Positions 1 to 8,887 of a stretch of DNA of 17,627 nucleotides are shown piece by piece (position 1 is the first letter of the stretch; each line of letters opens with the position of its first letter). Below the pieces are notes generated by a model that saw only the letters and a list, made by a program, of their open reading frames with translations, was not told the origin of the DNA and ran no database searches. Source of the stretch: Gymnopilus junonius. Its lineage: Eukaryota > Basidiomycota > Agaricomycetes > Agaricales > Galerinaceae. Both the position numbers and the translations under genes were made by a program. Location of the stretch: the NCBI GenBank assembly GCA_015501075.1, contig JADNYJ010000633.1, forward strand, positions 1 to 17,627. Direction: 5' to 3'.

Positions 1-1290
1 CCTCCAGCGGACCCTGCGGAGCCTCCCAAGGCCCCTGCTTACCACTCCTGCTCCACCAAGCTTCAGCCTCACAAACAGAAGGCCAAGCTGGTCCAATATC
101 AGAGGCCGCCCCCTCCAGGGCCCCCTCCTGTTCCCTCTCCTCTCATCCCAAGCGCTCCTTGCCTCGAAACTCCGGACACCAGTTCCGGGGTCCTCGACCT
201 GCGGTCGCTTACTAATCGCTATTTGAGCTGCAGTCACTCAAATGGCACCACAAACCTGGACCCGGCCGCCTTCAGGCCCAGGCCCAGACCCGGTCCCGTC
301 CCTCCCAGGGCCCGACTAGACCCTCTACCCCAGCCAAGTCTAAAGGGCTTGACTATGTCATGGCTGGCCCTACGCGCCGCCAAGTTCTCGTGGTGTTCAA
401 CGACCATGCGCCGATGAATGTCATACTCGCTACCCTGGTTGATGAGATCAACCGGATGATGGCCCTCGACCGATTCGATATTCGGATCACCTCTGCAGAG
501 CCCGCCTATCGTGGGTGGGCTCTACACACCAATCACGTACCCACGACTGATGAGCTTATGCTCCTCCGGGGTGCGATCTATAACTTTGTCCAGGGCACTC
601 CGATGCAACAAGGAGTTGACACCCTGGGTCGGACTTCCGATGTCCAAAGCCTTCCTGAAGGTTTTGGACATCCCCTACTATACGGATGTCTTCCAGAGGA
701 CTCCCACCACCATCGCTGACATTGAGAGGGCGCTCGAAAGGGCCCCTCTCTTCTCAGGCGTTCCTTTTGCGGGGCATGCACGCCTCGTACATCAATCAGC
801 AAAGAGCTCCAAGTTCGACTGCTACTTTGAGATCTGGGACTCCCAGACTGGACGAACTGCGAAGATGCTTATCAACAAAGCTTTTCGCTACAAGGACGAG
901 CTGCTTTATGTAAAGCCAGCTGCCGCCCATCGAGGTGTTCCCATGTGCCAGTGCTGGGGTCACCTCACCAAGGATTGTAGGGCCCACCAGCGCCGTTGCG
1001 CATGGTGTGGCAGGCCTCACGCCACTGACGAGCATCGCGCTCTCGCGCCTTGCTGCAACCAGCCTCCGCTGGATTTGGACGGTATGTGCCACCCCACTCC
1101 AGCTGGTGAGCCATGCCCCCACAAGGCCCGCTGCCCCAATTGCCGGGGCGAGCACCCTGCCACAGGACGCAATTGCAAGTTCTGGGAACACCACTTCGAT
1201 CACGATTGGATTGTTGCAAAATACCACGAGGTATGTGATAAGTGCGCACTCCGGACCTTGACGTCTAACGTCCCTCCTCTAGCTCGATAA
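1..1290 (+). pseudogene. LINE A ORF1, Gag-like CCHC protein, partial and frameshifted
   Basis: ORF1 proteins of such LINEs bind the element RNA and form the ribonucleoprotein. Here a Pro-rich segment (1-330) leads into a core domain beginning about 360 with the words RRQVLVVFND and ending around the PLFSGVPFAGH word near 745-775. Cys/His knuckles follow at 940-1180, and the frame stops at TAA 1288-1290. Reading frames change from frame 3 (360-719) to frame 1 (511-1290) at about 597-600, where A lacks 2 bases that D has. Further 1-base losses lie near 211 and 229-236. The first knuckle (CX2CX4HX4C in B and D) has lost 9 bases at about 944-955 and is spoiled, reading CQCWGHLTKDC. The start is outside the window. 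Confidence 0.85.
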
Positions 1291-1292
1291 TG
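1288..1292 (+). promoter_or_regulatory. TAATG stop/start overlap between ORF1 and ORF2 (copy A)
   Basis: The ORF1 stop TAA (1288-1290) shares its last A with the ORF2 ATG (1290-1292). The same pentanucleotide joins the ORFs in copies B and D. UAAUG coupling by termination-reinitiation is established for the silkworm LINE SART1; applying it here is inference. Confidence 0.7.
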
Positions 1293-2572
1293 AGAAGAAA
1301 GGAGGATGTTAGAATTATTTCGTACAATTGTAACCAAAACTATGGTCATATCGATGTACTTCTCGACTGTCTAAAAGACTCTTTTGACATTATTTTCTTG
1401 CAAGAGCCACCTGGCGTGAGATATGGCATGCCCTGTCTGTGAGAGATCGCGAAGGTGAGGCAGTTATTGGTGCACCGAGCCACCCTGATTGGAAGGTAAT
1501 GGTTCGGCCTGACCCCACTGGGCTCCGGCCACGGTTCTGACCTACTTTCGACGAGGCTGAACCCCTGGCGCCCTGCCATGCGACGTGATCTCATAGATCA
1601 CCGTGATATCATGGCGGTTTCTCTGTTTACCGGGGACACCATTGTTAATTTACTGAATGTGTATTCTGATGACAAACACACAGCTATCGACTGCTCACTG
1701 AGCAGGCCGACTTTCTTCCAATGTTTCATTACATGGGGGGTGACTTCAACTGTCATTCGAATAAGTGGGACCCTGGTGTCCTGCATCATCGGACGACAGC
1801 CAACAACCTGCTGAACACAGCAGCTACCCTGGGGTTGATGCTTTCTCTCCCAGTCAATCCGGGTCCCACTCACATCCCTGGTAACCCATCACTACGAGAG
1901 TCGGTCATCGACCTCATCTTCGTTCAACCTACTGAGGAGCTGTCTGCAGGCACTCGGCGAGGAGAACTGTGGCGCGGGCCATCGGACCATGTTCCGTTGG
2001 CTTGCTCTATTTCTGTCGCTCCGGCGGCAGCCACTGTTCCGATGCGCTCACTGCCACTGGATCAATTGGATGACTTCATGTTGTCCATCATTGAGAAGCT
2101 CAAGGGCATTGATCCCTTTGCGCTGATCAACACCCCGGATCAGGTGGAGGCTGTGTCTTCGGATGTGGCTTCTGCTTTCTCGGATGCTTGGCGAAAGTAT
2201 TCCAAGACGATTCGTATTTCCCCTCACTCCCGTCCCTGGTGGGACAACTCATGTGAGGATTCCTTCGATGCTTATCAGTGGGATAACTCTCGCGATAACC
2301 ATAAAATTTTCCGCAAAGCTGTCAAGGCTGCTAAGCACAAATTCTTTGATGAACGCATCACTGAAGTTGCTACTACTAACAAGCGCCCCTGGGATCTCAT
2401 GAATTGGATCCAGCAGCGCAAGTTACCACCCTCTGAGGCTATCCAATTCAACGGACAGCCTTGCCATGATATGCCCTCCCTCTGGGATGCCCTTCATGGC
2501 ATGTACAACTCGGCCTCTGACCGAACGTACAACATTAGTGGCCTCACCTCCCTTCCCGACATGGAAGTGTGA
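1290..2572 (+). pseudogene. LINE A ORF2, endonuclease and linker part, frameshifted
   Basis: N-terminal exonuclease-endonuclease-phosphatase domain that nicks target DNA to prime reverse transcription. It starts at ATG 1290 (MRRKEDVRIISYNCNQN) with the Asn motif YNCN and the Glu motif LQEPP. It continues with VYSDDKHT, GDFNCH (about 1739-1756), SVIDLIF (about 1901) and SDHVPL (about 1982). Compared with B and D, single bases are missing at about 1411, 1533, 1545 and 1691, so the domain is spread over three frames; from 1721 one frame stays open to TGA 2570-2572. That TGA stands where B has CGA, a C-to-T nonsense change. The linker after the domain (2000-2570) holds a conserved RPWWDNSCEDSF region. 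The endonuclease of this copy cannot be made as one chain. Confidence 0.88.
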
Positions 2573-4861
2573 GAGTGGACCACCTTTTCACTGTTGGAAT
2601 TGAGGGAGGCCTTGGCATCCTGCTCCAACAACTCGGCACCGGGTCCTGATCATATCAAGTGGTCACACCTTAAGGCAATTATTCGCAATGAACACTGTCT
2701 TCAGGTGTTCGTGCAGTTGGCTAACGCCTGCCTTCGGGTTGGGTATTGGCCAACTCATTTCAAGGAGTCCTTGTCAGTTATTATTCCTAAACTGAACAAG
2801 CCCTCATATTCCATGCCTAAGGCATTCAGGCCCATTGTGCTCCTGAACACCCTTGGCAAATTGGTTGAGAAAATGCTTTCCAACTGCATTCAATTCGATG
2901 CTGTCAAGCATGATATCTTTCACCCTAATCAACTCAGTGGTGTGCGTCAGCGCTCCACTGAGGATGCGGGCTTGCTCCTCATGCACCTGGTGCATGCAGG
3001 GTGGGCTCGCAGCTTAAAGACCAGTGTCATCGCCTTCGACGTGGCACAGTTCTTCCCTTCCCTCAATCATGAAGTTCTGATTGTGATCCTCAGGAAGCAG
3101 GGCTTCCCTCCTAACGTGGTGGAATTCTTTTCATCATACCTGGTCAGCCGTTCCACGTCGTATGCCTGGAACAGTTTTCATTCTGACCCCCGACAAGCTG
3201 ATGTCGGGGTGGGGCAGGGCTCTGCTTTGTCCCCGGTACTCTCGGCACTCTTTCTGGCACCAGTGCTGAAGCTCTTCATGCAGAATGAGTCAGTCTCTGA
3301 TACCACTCTGCTCTCTTACGTCGATGACGGCACCCTCATTGTGCAGTCAAAGACCCTTGACGCCAACTGCTTAGCCTTGAAAAGGTCCTATGCAGTGATT
3401 TTCGAACTCTTCACAAAGTTCACCCTCGCTCTTGAGCATGACAAAACAGAGTTATTCCATTTTGATCATTCTCACTCGGAGTTCAATCCGTCCATGGATC
3501 TAGGGTATGCTCCCTACACCCGTGACAAGCGTCTGATGCCCAAGCCGTTTTGGCGGTACTTGGGCTTCTTCTTCGACCGGAAACTGACATTTCACGAACA
3601 TGTCTGGTATTACTCCACCAAGTCCTTCACCACCGTTAAGGCGATGCGGATGCTTGGTAACTCATCTAGGGGGCTTACGCCCATGCAAAAGCGTCTGCTT
3701 TACAGGTCTTGTGTGTTGCCTATCGCGACATACGGCCTCCGCTTGTGGTTCTTCCAAGGCACTAAGTGCCAGGGAACCATTAAATTACTGACCAGCATGC
3801 AACGTCATGCTGCGCTCTGGATTACCGGTGCATTCCGCACCTCCCCAACAGGAGGAATCAAGGCCCTTGCTGGCCTGGTCCCTATCAACTTAGTCCTGAA
3901 ACGTGCTGCTGCAGTCGGTGTTCTGCGCATGGCGCCCTCTCGGACACTCATCCGGTGGCTCCCTTCTGAGTGCGCCCTTTTCCAAAGGAGCACTCCTCAC
4001 CCTCGCTCTGTGGCCTTTATGTCTGCCCCACAACGCGCTAAGGTGCGGGGTACTGTTATGGACATCGATGACATGCTCCATGTAGTCAGCGAGCCCCTGG
4101 AGCCATTTGCCCCAGAGGCTCGTCCCGGTGGGCGATTCCTTGAGTTACATCTTGGAATTCACTTTGATATCACTCCGGCACCCAAAGATAAGGTTGGGCT
4201 TCGGCTCGAATGGTTCAACCGCTTCTGGGAGGCCTCGAAGCGGGAACCATCTACTCTGGTTTGTGTCGGCGATGGAAGTCACCCCACTGACCAGAACAAG
4301 CAGGCTATTGCAGCTTTGCTTGTATTTCGCCAAGGAGTTGAGGTGCATGCATCTCGCTACGTGGCTGGGAGTGCTCTTGCAGAGGATGCTGAGCTTTACT
4401 CCCTTCGTACTGCAATTGTCTGGGCTTGCGCCATGGACAACTGTAACTACATTGTTATCATGTCGGATTCCACCAAGGCTTTGGGGAGTCTGCTTGATGC
4501 TTCCGTGCATTCCGGCCAAGGTCATTCCTTGGCCATTATCTGCACCCTTACAGAGTGGTGGACCAGAGGCCCTGACCGCCACATCTCCCTTCATCATGTC
4601 CCATCTTCTCTGAAGTGGGGCATACACTATCAGGCTCACCTCATGGCGACTGAGCTTTCTGTAGCGGTGGGCCTAATACGCCACACTCACTTGCGTCGCT
4701 GCGCAAAGCAGCCGACGATAATCTGGGGGAAGGCTGGCAAGAGCTGTTCCAGCAACCTTCATACTCAGGGCGACACTTTCTGTCACTCACCAACCTTGAT
4801 GGGGTCGACTCGAACCACGGGCCAAATGAGGTGGTCCTTGGCTTCAAGCTGCCGGCGGTGA
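2573..4861 (+). CDS. LINE A ORF2, reverse transcriptase and RNase H segment
   Basis: The longest open stretch in the window, in the same frame as 1721-2572; residues are counted from 2594, where an alternative start falls. RT motifs are FRPIVLLNT (78-86), AFDVAQFF (motif A, 147-154), GQGSALSP (motif B, 207-214) and SYVDDGT (motif C, 241-247), so the RT catalytic Asp residues are present. A thumb and connection region follows. RNase H runs about 550-690: D560 (VCVGDGS), E600 (AEDAELYS), D625 (MSDSTKA), His 667/668 (HHVPS), then AH where AD is usual. The frame is lost at about 4669 by a 1-base deletion relative to copy C, so the last residues up to 4861 are out of frame. There is no proper start codon; it is a piece of a broken ORF2. 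Confidence 0.9.
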   Translation, partial: EWTTFSLLELREALASCSNNSAPGPDHIKWSHLKAIIRNEHCLQVFVQLANACLRVGYWPTHFKESLSVIIPKLNKPSYSMPKAFRPIVLLNTLGKLVEKMLSNCIQFDAVKHDIFHPNQLSGVRQRSTEDAGLLLMHLVHAGWARSLKTSVIAFDVAQFFPSLNHEVLIVILRKQGFPPNVVEFFSSYLVSRSTSYAWNSFHSDPRQADVGVGQGSALSPVLSALFLAPVLKLFMQNESVSDTTLLSYVDDGTLIVQSKTLDANCLALKRSYAVIFELFTKFTLALEHDKTELFHFDHSHSEFNPSMDLGYAPYTRDKRLMPKPFWRYLGFFFDRKLTFHEHVWYYSTKSFTTVKAMRMLGNSSRGLTPMQKRLLYRSCVLPIATYGLRLWFFQGTKCQGTIKLLTSMQRHAALWITGAFRTSPTGGIKALAGLVPINLVLKRAAAVGVLRMAPSRTLIRWLPSECALFQRSTPHPRSVAFMSAPQRAKVRGTVMDIDDMLHVVSEPLEPFAPEARPGGRFLELHLGIHFDITPAPKDKVGLRLEWFNRFWEASKREPSTLVCVGDGSHPTDQNKQAIAALLVFRQGVEVHASRYVAGSALAEDAELYSLRTAIVWACAMDNCNYIVIMSDSTKALGSLLDASVHSGQGHSLAIICTLTEWWTRGPDRHISLHHVPSSLKWGIHYQAHLMATELSVAVGLIRHTHLRRCAKQPTIIWGKAGKSCSSNLHTQGDTFCHSPTLMGSTRTTGQMRWSLASSCRR

Positions 4862-5192
4862 CTTGACTCTCTTCACAAGGGTCACTCGTGCCATCACCAA
4901 TCATGCTCCCATCAGGGAGTATTACTCTCCATTCAATATCCCTGAATCCACCAGTTGCGAGTGCGGCTTCCATACCCAAACCCGCGACCACTTATTCCGG
5001 ACGTGTCCCCAGCATGACTGTCACGACTATCCAGTTCGTCTGGATCAGCTCGTCTCCTTTTTGAAGGCTAACCCCATGGCGTTCGCCTTCAACTGCCCCC
5101 ACGGGGTGTCGGATAACTTGGTTGGGCAAGGTAGGTGCTGTTCCTGCTGGCTGGATTCGGCGGTTTGGGGTGCGCTCAGAACAGGGTCCTAA
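4670..5192 (+). pseudogene. LINE A ORF2 C-terminus with Cys/His motif, frameshifted
   Basis: After the 4669 deletion the sequence continues in frame as PHSLASLRKAADDN, as in copy C. It loses another base in the G run at 4801-4804, meets TGA 4827-4829 (shared with copy C), and then runs open from 4863. The segment SCECGFHTQTRDHLFRTCP (about 4954-5010) is a CXC...H...C arrangement like the C-terminal zinc-binding motif of many LINE ORF2 proteins. The stop at 5190-5192 is probably displaced: copy C has one more C in the run at about 5096-5101 and ends soon after GVG, which corresponds to about 5113 here. Confidence 0.75.
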
Positions 5193-5216
5193 TACTTGGT
5201 GGGCTCCGGCTTTGCT

Positions 5217-5238
5217 GGGTTGAGGGTGGGGGTCTGGG
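5217..5238 (+). other. G-quadruplex motif in LINE 3' UTR (copy A)
   Basis: Four G runs of 3, 3, 5 and 3 with loops of 4, 1 and 3 bases, a canonical G4 pattern on the sense strand. The runs and spacings are identical in copy C (9246-9267, minus strand). Confidence 0.7.
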
Positions 5239-5460
5239 TTCTGGAGCTTCGGCGCTATTGACAGACAAGTGTGGCCCCCTGCTTCGGCGACCCGAAATGG
5301 TCTGCCTTCAGTGGCTAACACAGTATGCGCGCATCCTGGGCTGTCGGGTTTGGCTGGCGGCCCCCTTCCAGTGCCCTTCTTTTACTTTGTTGGACCCCTC
5401 CCTTCGGTCGGGGCATCAATGAGAGTACGGGCCCATTGTTTTATGGTCCTAAGTTGGTCC

Positions 5461-5477
5461 GCGAGAGCCAGTCTCGC
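5461..5477 (+). other. Small hairpin in LINE 3' UTR (copy A)
   Basis: GCGAGA, a 5-base loop GCCAG, then TCTCGC: a perfect 6-bp stem about 95 bases before the A tail, conserved in copy C (about 9010-9026). Stem-loops near LINE 3' ends serve as RT recognition sites in some families; that role is inferred here. Confidence 0.55.
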
Positions 5478-5485
5478 ACTAGGCG

Positions 5486-5496
5486 TAGTTTAACGG
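5486..5496 (+). promoter_or_regulatory. tRNA A-box-like word in LINE 3' UTR (copy A)
   Basis: TAGTTTAACGG matches the pol III A-box consensus TRGYNNARNNG at every fixed position and looks like the D-arm of fungal tRNA-Asp or tRNA-Gly genes. Copy C has TAGTTTAATGG at 8987-8997 (minus). I see no convincing B box downstream, so this may be a tRNA-derived relic or chance. Confidence 0.4.
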
Positions 5497-5570
5497 TAGA
5501 TTACTTGGGTGTATGTACATCTGTGACCGGACTGCTTTCGCGCACCGGTATATAAATCCTTGATTTAAAG

Positions 5571-5581
5571 AAAAAAAAAAA
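5571..5581 (+). repeat. A tail of LINE copy A
   Basis: Eleven A residues follow TTTAAAG and directly abut copy B RT sequence on the other strand, marking the 3' insertion boundary of copy A. Confidence 0.85.
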
Positions 5582-7367
5582 GATTGAGGGACAGGAAGAA
5601 CTGTGCCATGTCAAAGGCGATGACACTGGTCTTTAAACCGCGAGCCCACCCCGCACACACCAGGTGCATGAGGAGCAAGCCCGCATCCTCAGTGGAATGC
5701 TGCCGCACTCCACTGAGTTGATTAGGATGAAAGATATCATGCTTAACAGCATTGAACTGAATGCAGTTGGAAAGCATCTTTTCAACCAACTTGCCAAGGG
5801 TGTTCAGGAGTACAATAGGCCTGAACGCCTTAGGCATGGAATACGAGGGCTTGTTCAGTTTAGGAATGATCACCGACAAGGACTCCTTAAAGTGAGTCGG
5901 CCAATACCCAACCCGAAGGCAGGCATTAGCTAACTGGATAAACACCTGAAGACAGTGTTCATCACGAATAATCACCTTAAGGTGTGACCACTTAATATGA
6001 TCAGGACCTGGCGCTGAATTGTTAGAGCAGGATGCCAAGGCCTCCCTCAATTCTAACAGTGAAAAGGCAGACCACTCTCGCATTTCCATATCAGGAAGGG
6101 AGGTGAGGCCACCAATGTCGTATGGTCGGTCAGAGGCTGAATTGTACGTGCCATGAAGGGCATCCCACAGGGAGGGCATATCATGGCAGGGCTGTCCATT
6201 AAATTGAATAGCCTCAGAGGGTGGTAACTTGCACTGCTGGATCCAATTCATGAGATCCCAGGGGTGCTTGTTGGTAGTAGCAACTTCATTGATGCATTCA
6301 TCAAAGAAATTGCACTTAGCAGCTTTGACAGCTTTGCGGAATATTTTATAGTTATTGCGGGAGTTATCCTGCTGATAAGTATTGAAGGAATCCTCACAGG
6401 AATTGTCCCACCAAGGACGGGAGTGAGGGGAAATATGAATCGCCTTGGAGTACCTTTGCCAAGCATCCGAGAAAGCAGAAGCCACATCTGAAGACACAGC
6501 CTCCACCTGATCCGGGGTGACAATCGGCGCAAAGGGATCAATGCCCTTGAGCTTCTCAATGATGGACAACAAGAAGTCATCCACTTGATCTGGTGGCAGT
6601 GAGTGCATCAGAGCAGTTGGTGCTGCTGGGGCAACAGAAATAGAGCAGGCCAGCAGAACATGGTCCGAAGGCCCGCGCCACAATTCCCCTCACCGAGTGC
6701 CTGCAGACAGCTCCTCAGTAGGTTGAACAAAGATGAGGTCGATGACCGACTCTCATAGTGATGGGTTTCCAGGGATGTGAGTGGGACCCGGATTGACTGG
6801 GAGAGAAAGCATCAACCCCAGGGTAGCTGCTGTGTTCAGCAGGTTGTTGGCTGTCATCCGATGGTGCAGGACACCAGGGTCCCACTTATTCGAATGACAG
6901 TTGAAGTCACCCCCCATGTAATGAAACATTGGAAGAAAGTCGGCCTGCTCAGTGAGCAAGTCGATAGCTGTGTGTTTGTCGTCAGAATACACATTCAGTA
7001 AATTAACAACGGTGTCCCCGGTAAACAGGGACACCACCATGATGTCGCGGTGATCTATAAGATCTCGTCACATGGCAGGGCGCCATGGGTTCAGCCTCAT
7101 CGAGATGTAGGTCAGAACACGTGGCCGGAGCCCAGCAGGGTCAGGCTGAACCATAACCTTCCAATCAGGGTGGTTCAGTGCTCCAATAACTGCCTCACCT
7201 TCGGGATCTCTCGAAGACAGAGCATGTCGTATCTCACGCCAGGGTGGCTCTTGCAAGAAAATAATGTCAAAAGAATCTTTTAGACAGTCTAGAAGTACAT
7301 CGATGTGCCCATAATTTTGGTTACAATTGTATGAAATAATTCTAACGTCCTCCTTTCTTCTCATCAT
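5582..7367 (-). pseudogene. LINE B ORF2, endonuclease and RT N-terminal part
   Basis: Starts at ATG 7367-7365 (MMRRKEDVRIISYNCNQN). It has the endonuclease motifs YNCN, LQEPPW, GDFNCH, SVIDLIF and SDHVLL, the RPWWDNSCEDSF linker, then RT up to FRPIVLLNT and AFDMAQFF. It runs in a single frame with three nonsense codons, all TGA: 7070-7068, 6755-6753 and 6692-6690. Copy A has CGA at each of these places, so all three are C-to-T changes at CpG. The reading frame runs on artificially into the tail of copy A. About the last 60% of ORF2 is missing. Confidence 0.9.
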
Positions 7368-7369
7368 TA
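7365..7369 (-). promoter_or_regulatory. TAATG stop/start overlap between ORF1 and ORF2 (copy B)
   Basis: On the minus strand the ORF1 stop TAA (7369-7367) overlaps the ORF2 ATG (7367-7365). A second ATG follows at once. Same arrangement as in copies A and D. Confidence 0.7.
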
Positions 7370-8885
7370 AGCTAGAGGAGGGACATTAGACATCAAGGTC
7401 CAGAGTGCACATTTATCACGTACCTCACAGTATTTAGCTATGATCCAGTCGTGATCAAAGCGGTGTTCCCAGAACTTGCAATTGTGTCCTGTGGCAGGAT
7501 GCTCACCCCATCAATTGGGGCAGTGGGCCTTGTGGGGGCATGGCTCACCTGCTGGGGTAGGGTGGCACATACCGTCCAAGTCCGGCGGGGGCCGGTTGCA
7601 GCAAGGCACATGAGCGCAATGCTCATCAGTGGCATGAGGTCCACCACACCTTGCACAGTGGCACTGGTGGGCCCTACAATCCTTGGTGAGATGACCCCAG
7701 TGCTGGCAGCGCTGGCACATGGGGACACCTCATCGGGCAGTGGCTGGCTTTACATAAAGCAGCTCATCCTTGTAGTGAAAGGCCTTGTTGAAAAGCATCT
7801 TCATGGTTCATCCAGTCTGGGAGTCCCAGATCTCGAAGTAGTAGTCGAACTTAGAGCTCTTTGCCAATTGATGTACGAGGTGCGCATGCCCCGCAAAAGG
7901 GACGCCTGAGAAGAGAGGGGCCCTTTCGAGCACTCTCTCAATGTCGGCAATGGTGGTGACGGTCTTCTGAAAGACATCCGAGTAATAAGGGACATCCAAA
8001 ACCTTCAAGAAGGCTTTGGACATCGGCAATCCAACCCAAGGCGTCAGCCCCTTATAATCATCAGAGGTGCCTTGGACAATATTATAGATCACACCCCGAA
8101 GGAGCATGAGCTCATCAGTCATGGGTACGTGGTTGGTGTGCAGAGCCCACCCATGATAGGTGGGTTCTGCAGAAGTGATCTGAATGTTGAATCGATCGAG
8201 AGCCATCATCTGGTTGACCTCATCAACCAGTGTAGCAAGTATGACATTCTTTGGCTCGAAGTCGTTGAACACCACGAGAACTTGGCGGCGCATCGGGCCC
8301 GCCATGACAAAGTCCAGCCCTTTAGACTTGGCTGGGGTAGAGGGTCTAGTCAGGCCCTGAGAGGGTCCGGGACTGTGGTCTGGGCCCTGGCCTGAAGCGG
8401 CCTGGGTCCAGGTTTGTGGTGCCATCTGAGTGACTGCACACTCAAAGTAATGATTAGTAAGCGATCCACAGGTCAAGGACCCTGGAACTGGTGTCCAGAG
8501 TTTCAAGGCGAAGGAGCGCTTGGGATGGGAGGAAAGGGGAATGGGAGGGGGCCCCAGAGGGGGCGGCCTCTGATATTGGACCAGCTTGGCCTTCTGTTTG
8601 CGAGGCTGAAGCTTGGTGCAAGCAGGAGCAGGAGCGGGTGCCTTGGGAGGCACCTCGGGTTCTGCTGGAGGGCCAGTCTGCTTTGGGGGGGCAGTCTGGG
8701 AAGATGAGGGCTCAGGGGGGGGAGCAGAGGCCCCTCCTCAAGTCTTCGCAAGGTCTCGATACATAAGGTCCGCTAGGGAGCTGTCTGAATCGATAAGGTT
8801 GCAGATGACTGACCATCTAAGAGACAGCAATCGCACGCTGACACCCGTGGCCTCCTTGGCCCAAGGGGAAGTGTTGATTGAGTTC

Positions 8886-8887
<2 letters not shown>
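7367..8887 (-). pseudogene. LINE B ORF1, CCHC protein with four stop codons
   Basis: One uninterrupted frame from 8887 to the TAA at 7369, broken only by TGA at 8740-8738, 7810-7808, 7732-7730 and 7513-7511. The order is an N-terminal segment (SPWAKEATGV...LADLMYRDLAKT), a Pro-rich linker, the core domain (RRQVLVVFND to FEIWDSQTG), then the knuckles CQRCQHWGHLTKDC (CX2CX4HX4C), CARCGGPH and CPHKAHCPN. The last stop destroys the second Cys of the third knuckle (TGC in A and D). At 7810 copy A has CGA; at 7732 the CGA is inferred. The longest open piece, 8653-7811, encodes 281 residues. The true N-terminus, seen in copy D, is missing. Confidence 0.87.

Larger units (their letters stand above)
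5114..5570 (+). other. LINE A 3' UTR
   Basis: Non-coding tail region, alignable along its whole length with the 3' end of copy C. It contains a G-run cluster (5217-5238), a GCGAGA/TCTCGC hairpin (5461-5477), a tRNA A-box-like word (5486-5496) and a terminal ACCGG/CCGGT pair, then ATCCTTGATTTAAAG before the A tail. The first part overlaps the extended reading frame of the ORF2 C-terminus. Confidence 0.75.
1..5581 (+). mobile_element. LINE copy A (Tad1/I-like non-LTR retrotransposon)
   Basis: Near full-length non-LTR element reading left to right: ORF1, ORF2 (endonuclease, RT, RNase H), 3' UTR and A tail. Its 5' end lies left of the window, because base 1 is already inside the proline-rich part of ORF1. 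Copies B, C and D align to it over long stretches and serve as references for its breaks. A tail of 11 A (5571-5581) abuts copy B, which runs the other way and stops in mid RT. The simplest reading is that A inserted into B. EN-RT-RNase H order with CCHC ORF1 fits Tad1/I-type elements (family knowledge); the exact clade needs a tree. Confidence 0.93.
5582..8887 (-). mobile_element. LINE copy B, both ends missing
   Basis: Reverse-strand copy of the same family, reading from 8887 to 5582. It begins in mid ORF1 (at the word matching D about 12176) directly against the A tail of copy C, and ends in RT motif A directly against the A tail of copy A. Both ORFs stay in one frame throughout; I find no frameshift, only stop codons. 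If A inserted into B, the missing RT-to-3' part of B should lie left of the window. Confidence 0.92.

Noticed and set aside
796..1227. 143-residue minus-strand ORF opposite LINE A ORF1
   Set aside because: Shadow of the Cys-rich ORF1. Equivalent antisense frames appear opposite the same region in B and D, and none has recognisable domains.
4145..4639. 164-residue minus-strand ORF opposite RNase H
   Set aside because: Lies antisense to well-supported RNase H codons; no motif, and not an independent gene.
5480..5550. A complete tRNA gene in the LINE 3' UTR
   Set aside because: Only the A-box region fits; no GGTTCGANTCC-like B box and no acceptor stem pairing.
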